DNA of 64,000 nt from positions 434,001 through 498,000 of the forward strand of contig JBFNFA010000001.1 in assembly GCA_040797845.1 (NCBI GenBank). Reading direction: 5' to 3'. How positions within the stretch are numbered: the first letter of the stretch is position 1; each line of letters starts with the position of its first letter. Shown piece after piece: positions 52,801 to 61,492 of this stretch. This stretch comes from Clostridium_AW sp040797845 (lineage in GTDB: Bacteria; Bacillota; Clostridia; Clostridiales; Clostridiaceae). A program made the position numbers and the translations under genes. Under the pieces are notes generated by a model that worked only from the letters and a program-made list of their open reading frames with translations, made no database searches and was not told the DNA's origin.

Positions 52801-52824
52801 AGAACCTGTATTAAACAAGTCCTT
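52801..52824 (-). terminator. Terminator after the Cys-rich gene
   Basis: On the minus strand GGACTTGT-TTAAT-ACAGGTTC makes an 8-bp stem with two G-U pairs, followed by TTTTTATTTTAC. Confidence 0.7.
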
Positions 52825-52837
52825 CGTATTACTTTAT

Positions 52838-53350
52838 TCAAATATGTTTTAATAAAGTTGTATTACATTTACTACATTTATGAACTACTACACCATATTC
52901 TTCCTTAATATTATCTATATTATATTCTAATGCATCATCATCATAATCTTCATAATAAGAATCACAATAAAACTTTTTATCAATTTCGCTTTCTACAAAT
53001 TCTCTGCAAATATAACACCATTCTTTATTATCTTTAGAAATTATTAAATCTGAACTAGAGTATACTGATTCCAAGTCCTTATCTTTAACAGTTCTCATTA
53101 ATAAAACTTGAATATATTTTCTTTCATCCAAATTCAATTTTTTCTTTAATATACTTCTCAATGCTTCTATAAGATCACTTTTATTGGTTATTACAAAATA
53201 ATCTTCTACACTCGTTACTCCCTTCAAGCAGAACTCAGAATGAAAAAATCTTACATCATTTACTTGTATGCCATTTGATAATGTGGCAACTATAAATCTA
53301 TCATTTTTTATTGGATCCCCGCAACCTTTACAAATATCAAGTACTTTCAT
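52838..53350 (-). CDS. Cysteine-rich probable zinc-binding protein, phage cargo candidate
   Basis: The 170-aa protein carries an N-terminal CKGCGDP, a middle FHSEFCLKG, CYICREF near residue 112, and a terminal HKCSKCNT. Four Cys pairs could bind zinc in a ribbon-like N- and C-terminal arrangement, with an Asp/Tyr-rich stretch (YYEDYDDDALEY) between. The fold is not recognised. It is flanked by its own terminator and by another upstream of the neighbour, so it is expressed independently of the late operon. That is typical of moron (cargo) genes. AGGAGG precedes the ATG. Confidence 0.6.
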   Translation of the reverse strand: MKVLDICKGCGDPIKNDRFIVATLSNGIQVNDVRFFHSEFCLKGVTSVEDYFVITNKSDLIEALRSILKKKLNLDERKYIQVLLMRTVKDKDLESVYSSSDLIISKDNKEWCYICREFVESEIDKKFYCDSYYEDYDDDALEYNIDNIKEEYGVVVHKCSKCNTTLLKHI

Positions 53351-53459
53351 ATAACCCCTCCTTAGGGATATTATACAACATATAAATTATTATGTCCTAC
53401 TTCTATCCAATAATAAATAATATTGTATATTAATACACAATATAACTCGATTATGAAAA

Positions 53460-53487
53460 AAGAACTCTGAATTTAAACAGAGTTCTT
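53460..53487 (-). terminator. Terminator after the secreted-protein gene
   Basis: Stem AAGAACTCTG/CAGAGTTCTT (10 bp, 8-nt loop), then TTTTTCAT on the minus strand. Confidence 0.85.
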
Positions 53488-53499
53488 CTTTATTTTATA

Positions 53500-53982
53500 T
53501 TAATTTACGTCAGCGTTGATAATAATGTAAGGTTCATTTGGCTTAAGTAGTGATGGCCATATTGAATGAACTATTACATAATACTCACGTACTACACCAT
53601 CATCATAAATACCTGGAAGTTCAATGTGCTTCGAGTTATCAAATATATCTTTTGTATTGAATACAATTTTCTTTTCTCCAGTATATCTATCTTTTTCATA
53701 TACAATTACATCATAAAAAGTGTCTTTTGGTGGATGCATTATAATTTTATATTCTTTTGCGGTTGCATTAAAAAACCACGTATCGTAATCATCTTTGTCA
53801 TGAAGATACCCTTGATTCAAAGTATAATCATCACTATAAGGTATTAAATAATTACCTCTAGCCTCTGACCATTCCTCATTCGGTTCTCTCTCCCAATTTA
53901 TAGGTTGTGAAGCTGACACAGGACTTACATTAAAAAATAATAAGCCTATAACCAAACAAATAACAGGGAATATTTTCTTCAT
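53500..53982 (-). CDS. Secreted protein with PPC-like fold, phage cargo candidate
   Basis: The 160-aa protein has a clear Sec signal peptide (KKIFPVICLVIGLLFFNVSPVSA), with a likely cut after SASQ or VSA. The mature part opens WEREPNEEWSEARGNYLIPYSDDYTLNQGYLHDKDDYDTWFF, which resembles bacterial pre-peptidase C-terminal (PPC) beta-domains (xEPNxxxxxA...G.l....D.D.Y.F). PPC domains assist secreted proteases; here it stands alone. It is not part of a tail gene cassette and is flanked by terminators, so lysogenic conversion is plausible. Function unknown. Confidence 0.65.
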   Translation of the reverse strand: MKKIFPVICLVIGLLFFNVSPVSASQPINWEREPNEEWSEARGNYLIPYSDDYTLNQGYLHDKDDYDTWFFNATAKEYKIIMHPPKDTFYDVIVYEKDRYTGEKKIVFNTKDIFDNSKHIELPGIYDDGVVREYYVIVHSIWPSLLKPNEPYIIINADVN

Positions 53983-54096
53983 AAATAGTCACCCTTTCTT
54001 TTATCTTAGTACAGGCCTGTTCAATTACTATTTTATTACAATATATGTAATAAGTCAAATATATTGGTAATTATGTATTGATTATACTATACGAAC

Positions 54097-54231
54097 CTAT
54101 GCTGTAGCATTTACAACCTTTGTTACTACTTCCTTTAAGTTACTTAATGTTGGTACTTGTTCCACTGTATAAGTGCCATTCATTATTAAACTAACCCATA
54201 CATAAACCAAACCACTTTCTTTATTAAACAC
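54097..54231 (-). CDS. XkdX/CD1375-like small phage protein
   Basis: The 44-residue protein reads MFNKESGLVYVWVSLIMNGT and then YTVEQVPTLSNLKEVVTKVVNATA. The ...GTYT(V/L)EQVPxLxNLxEVV... ending matches the small CD1375-type proteins encoded after tail-fibre genes in clostridial phages. The start is GTG, eight bases after GGGAGG. It begins one base after the stop of the gene before it. Too short for routine prediction, but well supported by ribosome binding site and position. Confidence 0.75.
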   Translation of the reverse strand: MFNKESGLVYVWVSLIMNGTYTVEQVPTLSNLKEVVTKVVNATA

Positions 54232-54232
54232 A

Positions 54233-54511
54233 CTACATACCTCCCGTCATAGTAGAAACTAATAATGTTAATTCACCTAATGCCTTTTTTGTAGCTTCAT
54301 TCTCTGCTAACAATAAATCATATTTGCCTTTAGGTTTTTGAATATATTCAGGCTTCAGTACACCGCCAATAACTTTTAATCTTAAAATATATCCTTCTTT
54401 TTCTTCAAACACTTCATCAGATTTAACATATCTATCACCTAATTCAGCAGGTGGTTCAATGCTATAGATTAAGTCCACCTCACCTTTTTCATTGAAAAAA
54501 TAATATTTCAT
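54233..54511 (-). CDS. Phage tail-associated small protein (XkdW-like)
   Basis: The 92-aa protein begins MKYYFFNEKGEVDLIYSIEPP and ends in a coiled segment (LLAENEATKKALGELTLLVSTM). Clostridial phages often encode such proteins between the tail fibre and the XkdX-like gene; PBSX has XkdW here. The AENEATKKALGEL segment suggests a helical chaperone or fibre-attachment role, which is inference. AGGAGG precedes the ATG. Confidence 0.6.
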   Translation of the reverse strand: MKYYFFNEKGEVDLIYSIEPPAELGDRYVKSDEVFEEKEGYILRLKVIGGVLKPEYIQKPKGKYDLLLAENEATKKALGELTLLVSTMTGGM

Positions 54512-54527
54512 TTTAAAATTCCTCCTA

Positions 54528-56021
54528 TCACACTATAATATAATTTTCTTCCATACACCTTAATGCACTATACTCACCAAAACACACATAATTTTCTTTT
54601 GTGAGAACTAAATCATATACGGTTCTGTCATCAAAGTGGACAAATAATAATTGTCCCGTTGGTGATACTTTAAAAACACCACCGTCACCACATCCATATA
54701 TATTCCCACCTTCATCTACATCTAAAGCTAAAACTACTTTTGTTGTAAGACAAGTCCACAATTTTGAACCAGTAGGTGAAAGTTTTACAACTGTATGTGA
54801 AATACCTGTTCCTGCATATACATTGCCATTTTTATCAAGTGCTAAACCATGTGCTCCATTGCCAACATTTAATTCCCAAACTAATGAACCATCAGGATTT
54901 AATTTTTTAACTCTTCCTGATTCTATTGTTATATATATGAATCCGTCTTTGTCAACTAATACCCTTTGTGTATAACCACTAGTATAACTTTCCCACTCTT
55001 GTGACCCTGACGATGAAACCTTAATTATATAATTTGAACATGCCATAAATATATAATTATTATCATCTACAAAAACATCATAAATTCGTTTGTCGGTAGG
55101 AAATGACCAAACTTCTTTCCCAGCTGGTGAAATTTTTTTAAGTGCTGTTCCCCATGCACCACTATATACATAACCATCTTTTCCAACTGCTACAGCTTCA
55201 ACATTTGATGTATTGCCACTAAAGTCCCATATTTCTGAACCATGTTGTGAAATTTTTTTAACTTTATAATTATATGTTCCTATATAGGTATTATCGTCTT
55301 TATCTATAGCAACAGCATTAACAATAGAACCACTAACATTGAATCGCCATTTATTATCAAAACTAAATTTTATTTTATTAGATGGTATTTTTCCACCAAT
55401 AATACCACTACTACGAATAAAAAAATTGCTACCTACCCTCACAAAACTGTAAGGCTTATTTGCTTCCAACTCTCCTGTTTGAAAATTAGTTCCATCTGTC
55501 TTTAACAATGGTGTTGCTCCTAGTCCATTGATATTTAATGTAGGATTTACTCCACAGTTTATATGAGGAACTATAGTTATTGTCATACCATCTACATAAG
55601 CTGTTGGTGCTGGATTTAAAGCTACTGTGTAGGCAGTAGCAGTTCCACTTGTTTTAGCAAAACCATTATTTGCTACATAATCATTTTTATTAACTTTATC
55701 CGTCTTAATTTGAGCCAATTGCGACTCAACTGTAGTTCCAGAACTGGTCTTAATATCCGTTGCACTTAGTGCAATATCTGCAGATAAAGGCTTATTATTA
55801 ACTTTCCTACTTGTAGGAACTGCTCCTACATCACTAGCTGCTAAAGTAACTGCTCCAGTCTTGTTGTTTACGGAAGTTACTGGCACCGTTATATTTGATG
55901 CCTTGGTATCTATCTCTTTTATTTTTGTATCTAATATATCTGCATTGTAATTAAAATCATCAATGTTTACTACATCTGTACCATCTGGTTTTTTAAGACC
56001 ATAATTAGCTGTAGTTTTCAA
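54528..56021 (-). CDS. Tail fibre with C-terminal seven-repeat beta-propeller
   Basis: The 497-aa protein has a short phage fibre head (NYGLKKPDGTDVVNIDDFNYNADILD), collagen-free linker repeats (SVNNKTGAVTLAASDVG), then a C-terminal ~280-residue propeller. The propeller has seven units of about 38 residues of the type V.A(V/L)D.DG.(I/V)Y.G....(V)KKISP.G...W. Such PQQ/SMP-30/NHL-like propellers can bind glycans or proteins, so it is a candidate receptor-binding part. TTG at 56019-56021 follows GAGG by eight bases; the GTG at 56030 lies in the Shine-Dalgarno. Confidence 0.8.
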   Translation of the reverse strand: MKTTANYGLKKPDGTDVVNIDDFNYNADILDTKIKEIDTKASNITVPVTSVNNKTGAVTLAASDVGAVPTSRKVNNKPLSADIALSATDIKTSSGTTVESQLAQIKTDKVNKNDYVANNGFAKTSGTATAYTVALNPAPTAYVDGMTITIVPHINCGVNPTLNINGLGATPLLKTDGTNFQTGELEANKPYSFVRVGSNFFIRSSGIIGGKIPSNKIKFSFDNKWRFNVSGSIVNAVAIDKDDNTYIGTYNYKVKKISQHGSEIWDFSGNTSNVEAVAVGKDGYVYSGAWGTALKKISPAGKEVWSFPTDKRIYDVFVDDNNYIFMACSNYIIKVSSSGSQEWESYTSGYTQRVLVDKDGFIYITIESGRVKKLNPDGSLVWELNVGNGAHGLALDKNGNVYAGTGISHTVVKLSPTGSKLWTCLTTKVVLALDVDEGGNIYGCGDGGVFKVSPTGQLLFVHFDDRTVYDLVLTKENYVCFGEYSALRCMEENYIIV

Positions 56022-56032
56022 TATAATCACCT

Positions 56033-56647
56033 CTATTCATATACTTTCAAGTCATTCCATGATTTAGTTTTAGCATTGGTCCATGTTAATTTCTTTTCAC
56101 TTAAATGATCCCAAACTGTATAAGTGTATTTAAAATCATAGGACAAGTGGGCTGGTTTTATAGTGTCTAACATATCCTTAAACCCTGCTAAGTTCTTTGG
56201 AATACCTTTTATCCCTATAAATTGTACTGTAAAAGAATAGCTTTCAGGGTGTTCTATTATTTCAACTTCTCCACCACTGAAAGCTTCTGCTGTTTCTTTT
56301 ATCATTTTTTTAGTTACGGTTCCATGCCCTCGCTTTTTAGCTTTTAATATCTCTCTTCTTTCCTCATAGCTCTTGCTTATATCTGTATTAATTCCATATT
56401 CTTTTTCCCATAAGGTTAGTCCCCATGTAGAAGTATCAATAAAGCATTGCTTAAGTAAATCTTGTATGTTCCAATTCAAAAGTCCTAATTCATATCCTAC
56501 AACATCATCTATTACTATAAATTCTCTAATTTCTCTTAAAATTGGAGGTAAGTAAGCTAACAGATCTGGTCTATATAAATTTATCTCTTCCGTTGAAGAT
56601 GCTTTTTCACCATATTTAGTAGTACCATACTTTATAGAGCCATACAC
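56033..56647 (-). CDS. Phage baseplate/tail protein of the XkdU/YmfQ (DUF2313) family
   Basis: The 204-aa protein contains the DUF2313 features LLAYLPPILREIREFIVIDDVVGYELG and WEKEYGINTDISKSYEERREIL, as in Mu gp48 and PBSX XkdU. These proteins link the baseplate wedge to the tail-fibre attachment. The start is GTG with GGGGG eight bases upstream. It lies next to the baseplate J gene as in PBSX. Confidence 0.85.
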   Translation of the reverse strand: MYGSIKYGTTKYGEKASSTEEINLYRPDLLAYLPPILREIREFIVIDDVVGYELGLLNWNIQDLLKQCFIDTSTWGLTLWEKEYGINTDISKSYEERREILKAKKRGHGTVTKKMIKETAEAFSGGEVEIIEHPESYSFTVQFIGIKGIPKNLAGFKDMLDTIKPAHLSYDFKYTYTVWDHLSEKKLTWTNAKTKSWNDLKVYE

Positions 56648-56650
56648 TTA

Positions 56651-58705
56651 CTACACCCCCTTTAATTGATTCCATGTAATAGAGCCTTTGTTCATTTTTC
56701 CATCTAAAGCACTTTGTAATCCTGTAACGTTAGCTATTGCATGTGTATGAGTTGATGGACTAAATGTACTTGGCTTTCCTGTTACCCCTGCCCAAGGAAC
56801 ACTATCGGCAGTTTCTGCTGTATCTACTTTACCATTATTATTTTTATCGTAAACAGATTTAAGCATATCTCCATAACCAGCACTTCCTAGTTCATCTTTT
56901 GTCGCAAATTTAGAATCTGCTTCGGTTTCAGTATAGTATCTATCATCATGAGTATGTCCTACATCAGACTTAGTAGATGGGTTAAAGTTATTTGCATGCC
57001 AAACTGCACCACCATTCACAGTAATCTTCTTATTGAGAGGGTCTAGTAGTATAGCCGAACTTGAGCCTACTGCCACCGTTTTATCACTATCATAATTAAG
57101 GTGTAGAGTATCAGGAGTCGAACCTGTTGCACTACTACCTGATATACCCCTAACTACTAGAGGTCTATCGGCTGCTGCACCGTCTATTACTAATTGACCT
57201 GTCATTGTGTCCCCTGCTTTATTAACTGGCGTGTAAGATAATTTATTTTGTTTCTTAGCTAATTCAGTATCTACATATGTCTTATCAGACTTTACGTTCC
57301 ATGCTGCTCTTTCAGCAGCAGTTATATGTTTTACACTATCGGCTGCGTGTGCATCAAACTCTGTCTTAGTAGCTTGTTTAGTATTATCGACATTGCTTAA
57401 TCCAACATCACTTTTAGTGGTTCCATGAGGATTAGTTCCTGAAGGATGAGTATAGACATTTGCTTCTACTCCATTTATTTTAATATTTCCGTTGGTGACG
57501 CTATTTTCTACTTTAGTAGATCCAGTAGCTATTCCATCTACTTTACCTTTGTAATTATTATCAAAGTCATTAGTTGATAATCCTTTACCTGTCACTTTAT
57601 CAACCTTATTACTTACAGTATTCCATGACGTCCTCTCACTAGCTGTTATATGTCTTACAGAATCTGAGATATGAGTTACAGCACTATCCCATGAATCCAA
57701 TAAAACTTGTGTTATTTTATCTAATATGGATTTATTGCTGTGTTCATGTCTTTTAGTATAGGCTTCATTCCAGTTAGCTCTTTCGGTTACTATTATATGC
57801 TTTACCTCATTACTATCATGGGTATCTGTATATTCTTTAGCTATTTTAAGAGCATTATCTGCTTTAGCCTGAGCACCTGTAGGTGTTTCTTTAGCATTCC
57901 AATTAGCCTTTTCTGTATCACTTACAAACCTTTTATTTAAATTTTCAACTATAATATCAGCACTATGTGTTGAAGGATGAATATATTTATTAGCTCCCTG
58001 TTCCACTCCTGCAAGTTTGTTTTTTTCTACAGTGGTATAATCTTCTGTACTTAATTGCTTTCCCACTACCTTATCAACTTTTTTACTTAACTCATTAGTC
58101 ATAGTTCCAGCAAAGTCTGCATCATTATTTAAAGCTTTGGCTATTTCTTGTAAGGTATCTAAGGCTTCAGGAGCAGTTCCTATAATGTCTTCTATCTTCT
58201 GCAAAACTTCTTCCTTAGTAAATACCTGTTCTTTTAAATATCTTTTGTTTAATTCGGTATCAACATAAGTTTTCTCGGCTTTTTTATTTTCTAAATTTGT
58301 AGTTCTAACTTTTAAATTGCCTATTTCTAAATCATTGGAACCTTTATATTTATTCACTTCTTTCTGTGTATTAACTATACTTTCCTGAATCTTATTTATA
58401 TCCTCAGCTTCTACAGTATCACCAGGAGTTTCATAGGTAATATAAGCTTTATTTAAATTACCAAATATTTTTATTTCTCTTTTCCATGGTGTAACACTTG
58501 GAGTAGATAGAATAAAATTCTCTATTTTATCTCCTGTAAGCTTGGGACCAGTATATACTCTTACACTAGAATTACTTACATTGTCATGTTCTAACTCTCC
58601 TTCGTATACGCTATCCTTTAAATTAACTTCCTCTTCAATTACATAGGTATTGCCATCAACCTTATTTAATTTCTCTGTAAACTTATCTATATCATTAGGG
58701 TACAA
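56651..58705 (-). CDS. Large repetitive tail fibre/appendage protein
   Basis: The 684-aa protein has an N-terminal baseplate-attachment region, an alpha-helical coiled segment near 130-200, then several copies of a unit such as VKHIIVTERANWNE, VRHITASERTSWN, VKHITAAERAAWN and FVSDTEKANWN. Each is followed by histidine-rich HSxxxxxKITQ or THxSD loops. A final part has the HTHDDRYYTETEADSKF motif common in phage fibre tips. It probably trimerises. The start is TTG after GGGGG. It could be an L-shaped or straight fibre; host receptor unknown. Confidence 0.82.
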   Translation of the reverse strand: MYPNDIDKFTEKLNKVDGNTYVIEEEVNLKDSVYEGELEHDNVSNSSVRVYTGPKLTGDKIENFILSTPSVTPWKREIKIFGNLNKAYITYETPGDTVEAEDINKIQESIVNTQKEVNKYKGSNDLEIGNLKVRTTNLENKKAEKTYVDTELNKRYLKEQVFTKEEVLQKIEDIIGTAPEALDTLQEIAKALNNDADFAGTMTNELSKKVDKVVGKQLSTEDYTTVEKNKLAGVEQGANKYIHPSTHSADIIVENLNKRFVSDTEKANWNAKETPTGAQAKADNALKIAKEYTDTHDSNEVKHIIVTERANWNEAYTKRHEHSNKSILDKITQVLLDSWDSAVTHISDSVRHITASERTSWNTVSNKVDKVTGKGLSTNDFDNNYKGKVDGIATGSTKVENSVTNGNIKINGVEANVYTHPSGTNPHGTTKSDVGLSNVDNTKQATKTEFDAHAADSVKHITAAERAAWNVKSDKTYVDTELAKKQNKLSYTPVNKAGDTMTGQLVIDGAAADRPLVVRGISGSSATGSTPDTLHLNYDSDKTVAVGSSSAILLDPLNKKITVNGGAVWHANNFNPSTKSDVGHTHDDRYYTETEADSKFATKDELGSAGYGDMLKSVYDKNNNGKVDTAETADSVPWAGVTGKPSTFSPSTHTHAIANVTGLQSALDGKMNKGSITWNQLKGV

Positions 58706-58708
58706 TTA

Positions 58709-59752
58709 TTACACCCCCAATTCCACAGTTCCTAAAACTGGTATTTCTTCATCTTGTAATCCTATATTACTGCTTACGCCATTTATAGTTAGATTGGTAT
58801 AATCTAAAACTCCTGGAGTGCTAAGAAGCAAGTTTCCTATCCTTGCTATACTAATATAAGATAATTCAAAAGCTATATCCTTCAAATATTTATCTAACAA
58901 CTTAATAAATTCTTCTTGAACCTGTCCAATATTAAAACCACTAGATAATACTATCTTGGCAGTTATATTTATGGATTTCTCTACAGCTCCTTTTACAGTA
59001 ACTTTTGAACCTATGGGTCTAACTTCTTCTATATGGTTGTAAACTTTGTCTATTAGATCCTGTGAAGGTGCTTTCTTGTTACTATCCACTATAACTACTT
59101 TAATAGTGCCATTACCGTTCCAAAGAGGAAATACTTTTACTTTACCAACTCCATTTACTTCAAGAGCCCATTGTTTATAATGATTGGAGTTACCAGAGGT
59201 AGTAGGATTTTGAATCTTCTCTGTGAACCTATTATATAAGCTCTCACCTTCTTCAATGTCCTGTCCTTCGTTTAATGTTTCCCCTAGCTCTGCAGTTGCC
59301 AAATTTTCTATATAATCTATGGGAATTAAAGTTCCTGCTGGCTTATTTCCTATGGACCCTAATTCTTCACACTCCATTTTGTATATACCAGTATCTATCT
59401 TTTCTATTGCCTTATAATTAACACTGTCTATAGAAAATCTACTGTTTAATGGAATATCTATTAATTTATTTTCGCCATTATAAAATAATCCTTTCTTAAT
59501 AGCTCTAGTAGGTTGCTTTCTATACATTCCTATTTCACTTACCCTTTTTTCTAAATACTTCTCTGGAGTATCTGCCTGTGCAAAAGTGTACTCTAAGAAT
59601 CTATCTAAATTAGAATAAGCCATAGCTAATTCTAAGGCTATAGGAGCTAAGGAATTATACATTATACTACCTTCTCTTTTATCTAAATCACCAGGAACCT
59701 TATCCATCATTCTATTGAGTATAATTTCTTCTGTATTTACTTCTTCATACAA
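58709..59752 (-). CDS. Baseplate protein J (XkdT-like)
   Basis: The 347-aa protein matches baseplate J/Mu gp47 and PBSX XkdT: MDKVPGDLDKREGSIMYNSLAP near the start, EGESLYNRFTEKIQNPTTSGNSNHYKQWALEVNGVG and a final LSYISIARIGNLLLSTPGVLDYTNLTING. It forms the wedge that triggers sheath contraction, which implies a contractile-tailed phage. TTG start after GGAGG. Confidence 0.92.
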   Translation of the reverse strand: MYEEVNTEEIILNRMMDKVPGDLDKREGSIMYNSLAPIALELAMAYSNLDRFLEYTFAQADTPEKYLEKRVSEIGMYRKQPTRAIKKGLFYNGENKLIDIPLNSRFSIDSVNYKAIEKIDTGIYKMECEELGSIGNKPAGTLIPIDYIENLATAELGETLNEGQDIEEGESLYNRFTEKIQNPTTSGNSNHYKQWALEVNGVGKVKVFPLWNGNGTIKVVIVDSNKKAPSQDLIDKVYNHIEEVRPIGSKVTVKGAVEKSINITAKIVLSSGFNIGQVQEEFIKLLDKYLKDIAFELSYISIARIGNLLLSTPGVLDYTNLTINGVSSNIGLQDEEIPVLGTVELGV

Positions 59753-59755
59753 ATA

Positions 59756-60169
59756 CTACACCTCCTTAGTTACTTCAAAATCCCCATAAATAGAAAAGAC
59801 AGTGAAATCTACTATTACACCATCTTTATCATATTTAAATATAAAATTATCTACATTATTAATTCTTTCATCTTGGATTAATGCTTCAGATATTCTCCTT
59901 TTAATTTCACTCTCTGTTATATCTCTATCTTTACCAGTTAAATCTTTTAATTCACTACCATAATTCCAGCTATAAATAAGATGTTCATATCTTTCAGTGT
60001 TCAAAATTAATTGAATGGCCTGTTTAAGAGCTTCAACATCATCACAAACCCCTATTACTTTTGCTTTTTCAAAGTCAATTTTATAAGTTTTTGTCGGTTC
60101 GATTATTTCTTCTACTTCCAAGTCATTTCCTATAGTAGCGCCCTGCGGTAATATACTAACGTTACTCAT
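59756..60169 (-). CDS. Baseplate wedge protein of the XkdS (DUF2634/gp25) family
   Basis: The 137-aa protein has the gp25-like pattern: EALKQAIQLILNTERYEHLIYSWNYGSELKDL. It opens the wedge set before baseplate J and holds the same place as PBSX XkdS. ATG with GGTGG. Confidence 0.88.
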   Translation of the reverse strand: MSNVSILPQGATIGNDLEVEEIIEPTKTYKIDFEKAKVIGVCDDVEALKQAIQLILNTERYEHLIYSWNYGSELKDLTGKDRDITESEIKRRISEALIQDERINNVDNFIFKYDKDGVIVDFTVFSIYGDFEVTKEV

Positions 60170-60171
60170 AT

Positions 60172-60504
60172 TTATACCACCTTATCTAGGATTATATATT
60201 GTTGTCCACCTTGTACTCTTGCTAATAGTACCTTGTCACCTTGTTTCAATCCTTCTCTAATAACTATTTTATTTAGCTCTTTAGATGTTGAACCATTTGA
60301 ATAGTTATGACTATGGATTAAATCTATTTCATACCTAGTTAGACTTTCAGGAATAATAAAAAACTCTTTAGGCAGTATAAGCTTTTGATCTATTTTTATC
60401 TCAATAGGATTATCTTTAACTATTTCACCAAAGATAATATTCACAGGATTTTGAGCTCCTACTGCATCTATTCCAGCCTTTTTTATAATATCTATCATTC
60501 CCAT
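60172..60504 (-). CDS. XkdR-like baseplate protein (DUF2577)
   Basis: The 110-aa protein reads IDIIKKAGIDAVGAQNPVNI, then FGEIVKDNPIEIKIDQKLILPKEFFIIPE and a C-terminal GDKVLLARVQGGQQYIILDKVV. This is the DUF2577 signature of PBSX XkdR. It may be part of the tail hub. ATG; GGTGGTG. Confidence 0.88.
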   Translation of the reverse strand: MGMIDIIKKAGIDAVGAQNPVNIIFGEIVKDNPIEIKIDQKLILPKEFFIIPESLTRYEIDLIHSHNYSNGSTSKELNKIVIREGLKQGDKVLLARVQGGQQYIILDKVV

Positions 60505-60507
60505 ACC

Positions 60508-61482
60508 TTACACCACCTTTAAATCAAAATCCATAACTAAATTATCCTTTTCAAACTTATGTGTAGCATCTTCTATTAAATAATATTGACTTATGCCTTT
60601 TTCTTTTATTTCCACATAAACACCACTGCCAGCTCTTAGCTTTAAGTCTGCTGCTATATCTGTACTTGCTACATCTTTTAATTTTAGAGTTTTAGTTTCT
60701 CTATTCTTAAGTTTTAATGTGTTATTAACCATTTCTTCTATTTGTGCTTTATTTAAGTTTTCATCTGCTTTATGAAAATACTGTAGTCTTCCCCATTTAG
60801 CTATATTATTGCTGTCTTGTGCAATGTAAACATCTCTACCCTTAGTTTCCTTATTATCTCTTACTATTTTAACTCTGTTATAAGTATCATTATCTATGCT
60901 ATTCTTCCAATCATAGTCACCTAAATTGCTGTCATCAGAAATTACAACTTGTTGTTTCATATTATTTATATTTTTTAAGCAAAGAGCTCCAAAGTCGTCA
61001 TATAAGGTGTAAGTCTTTCCAGTTGATAGTAATGTCTTTTCTAATGCACTGTATATTATATCTAAGAGCTTTTTATCATCTTCTAACAGTTGTGGTATAA
61101 CATATCCTGTATCCTCTATATTACCTACTTTTAATCCTACATCTTTAGCAATCTGCATTATTATTTGACTAGCTTTTTTATTGGTAAATACATAAGTATC
61201 ATTGCTCAATAGATACCTCATTTGGTCATATGCTGTTACTTTTATTTCTGGATCCTTACTACCACTTATATCAAATACATATCCGTAAAATATATTATTA
61301 TTATCTGCTTTAAAGCTTACTACATCACCATTACTTATGGATATAGATTTATCTTTTAAGAAATTAAAATCCAAACTTGAAGCTCTACCTTTTCTTTTAG
61401 TTTTCCATGTAACTTCTGTAATAAGTTCAGATATATTAAACATATTTCCATTTTTATTATCTAACAATAATTCAATTTGCAT
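60508..61482 (-). CDS. XkdQ-like tail hub protein
   Basis: The 324-aa protein matches the XkdQ/YqbQ family (late control gene D-like): NISELITEVTWKTKRKGRASSLDF, FYGYVFDISGSKDPEIKVTAYDQMRYLLSND and ASQIIMQIAKDVGL. These form the central hub of a contractile baseplate. ATG; GGGGTG. Confidence 0.9.
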   Translation of the reverse strand: MQIELLLDNKNGNMFNISELITEVTWKTKRKGRASSLDFNFLKDKSISISNGDVVSFKADNNNIFYGYVFDISGSKDPEIKVTAYDQMRYLLSNDTYVFTNKKASQIIMQIAKDVGLKVGNIEDTGYVIPQLLEDDKKLLDIIYSALEKTLLSTGKTYTLYDDFGALCLKNINNMKQQVVISDDSNLGDYDWKNSIDNDTYNRVKIVRDNKETKGRDVYIAQDSNNIAKWGRLQYFHKADENLNKAQIEEMVNNTLKLKNRETKTLKLKDVASTDIAADLKLRAGSGVYVEIKEKGISQYYLIEDATHKFEKDNLVMDFDLKVV

Positions 61483-61492
61483 TTAATCACCC

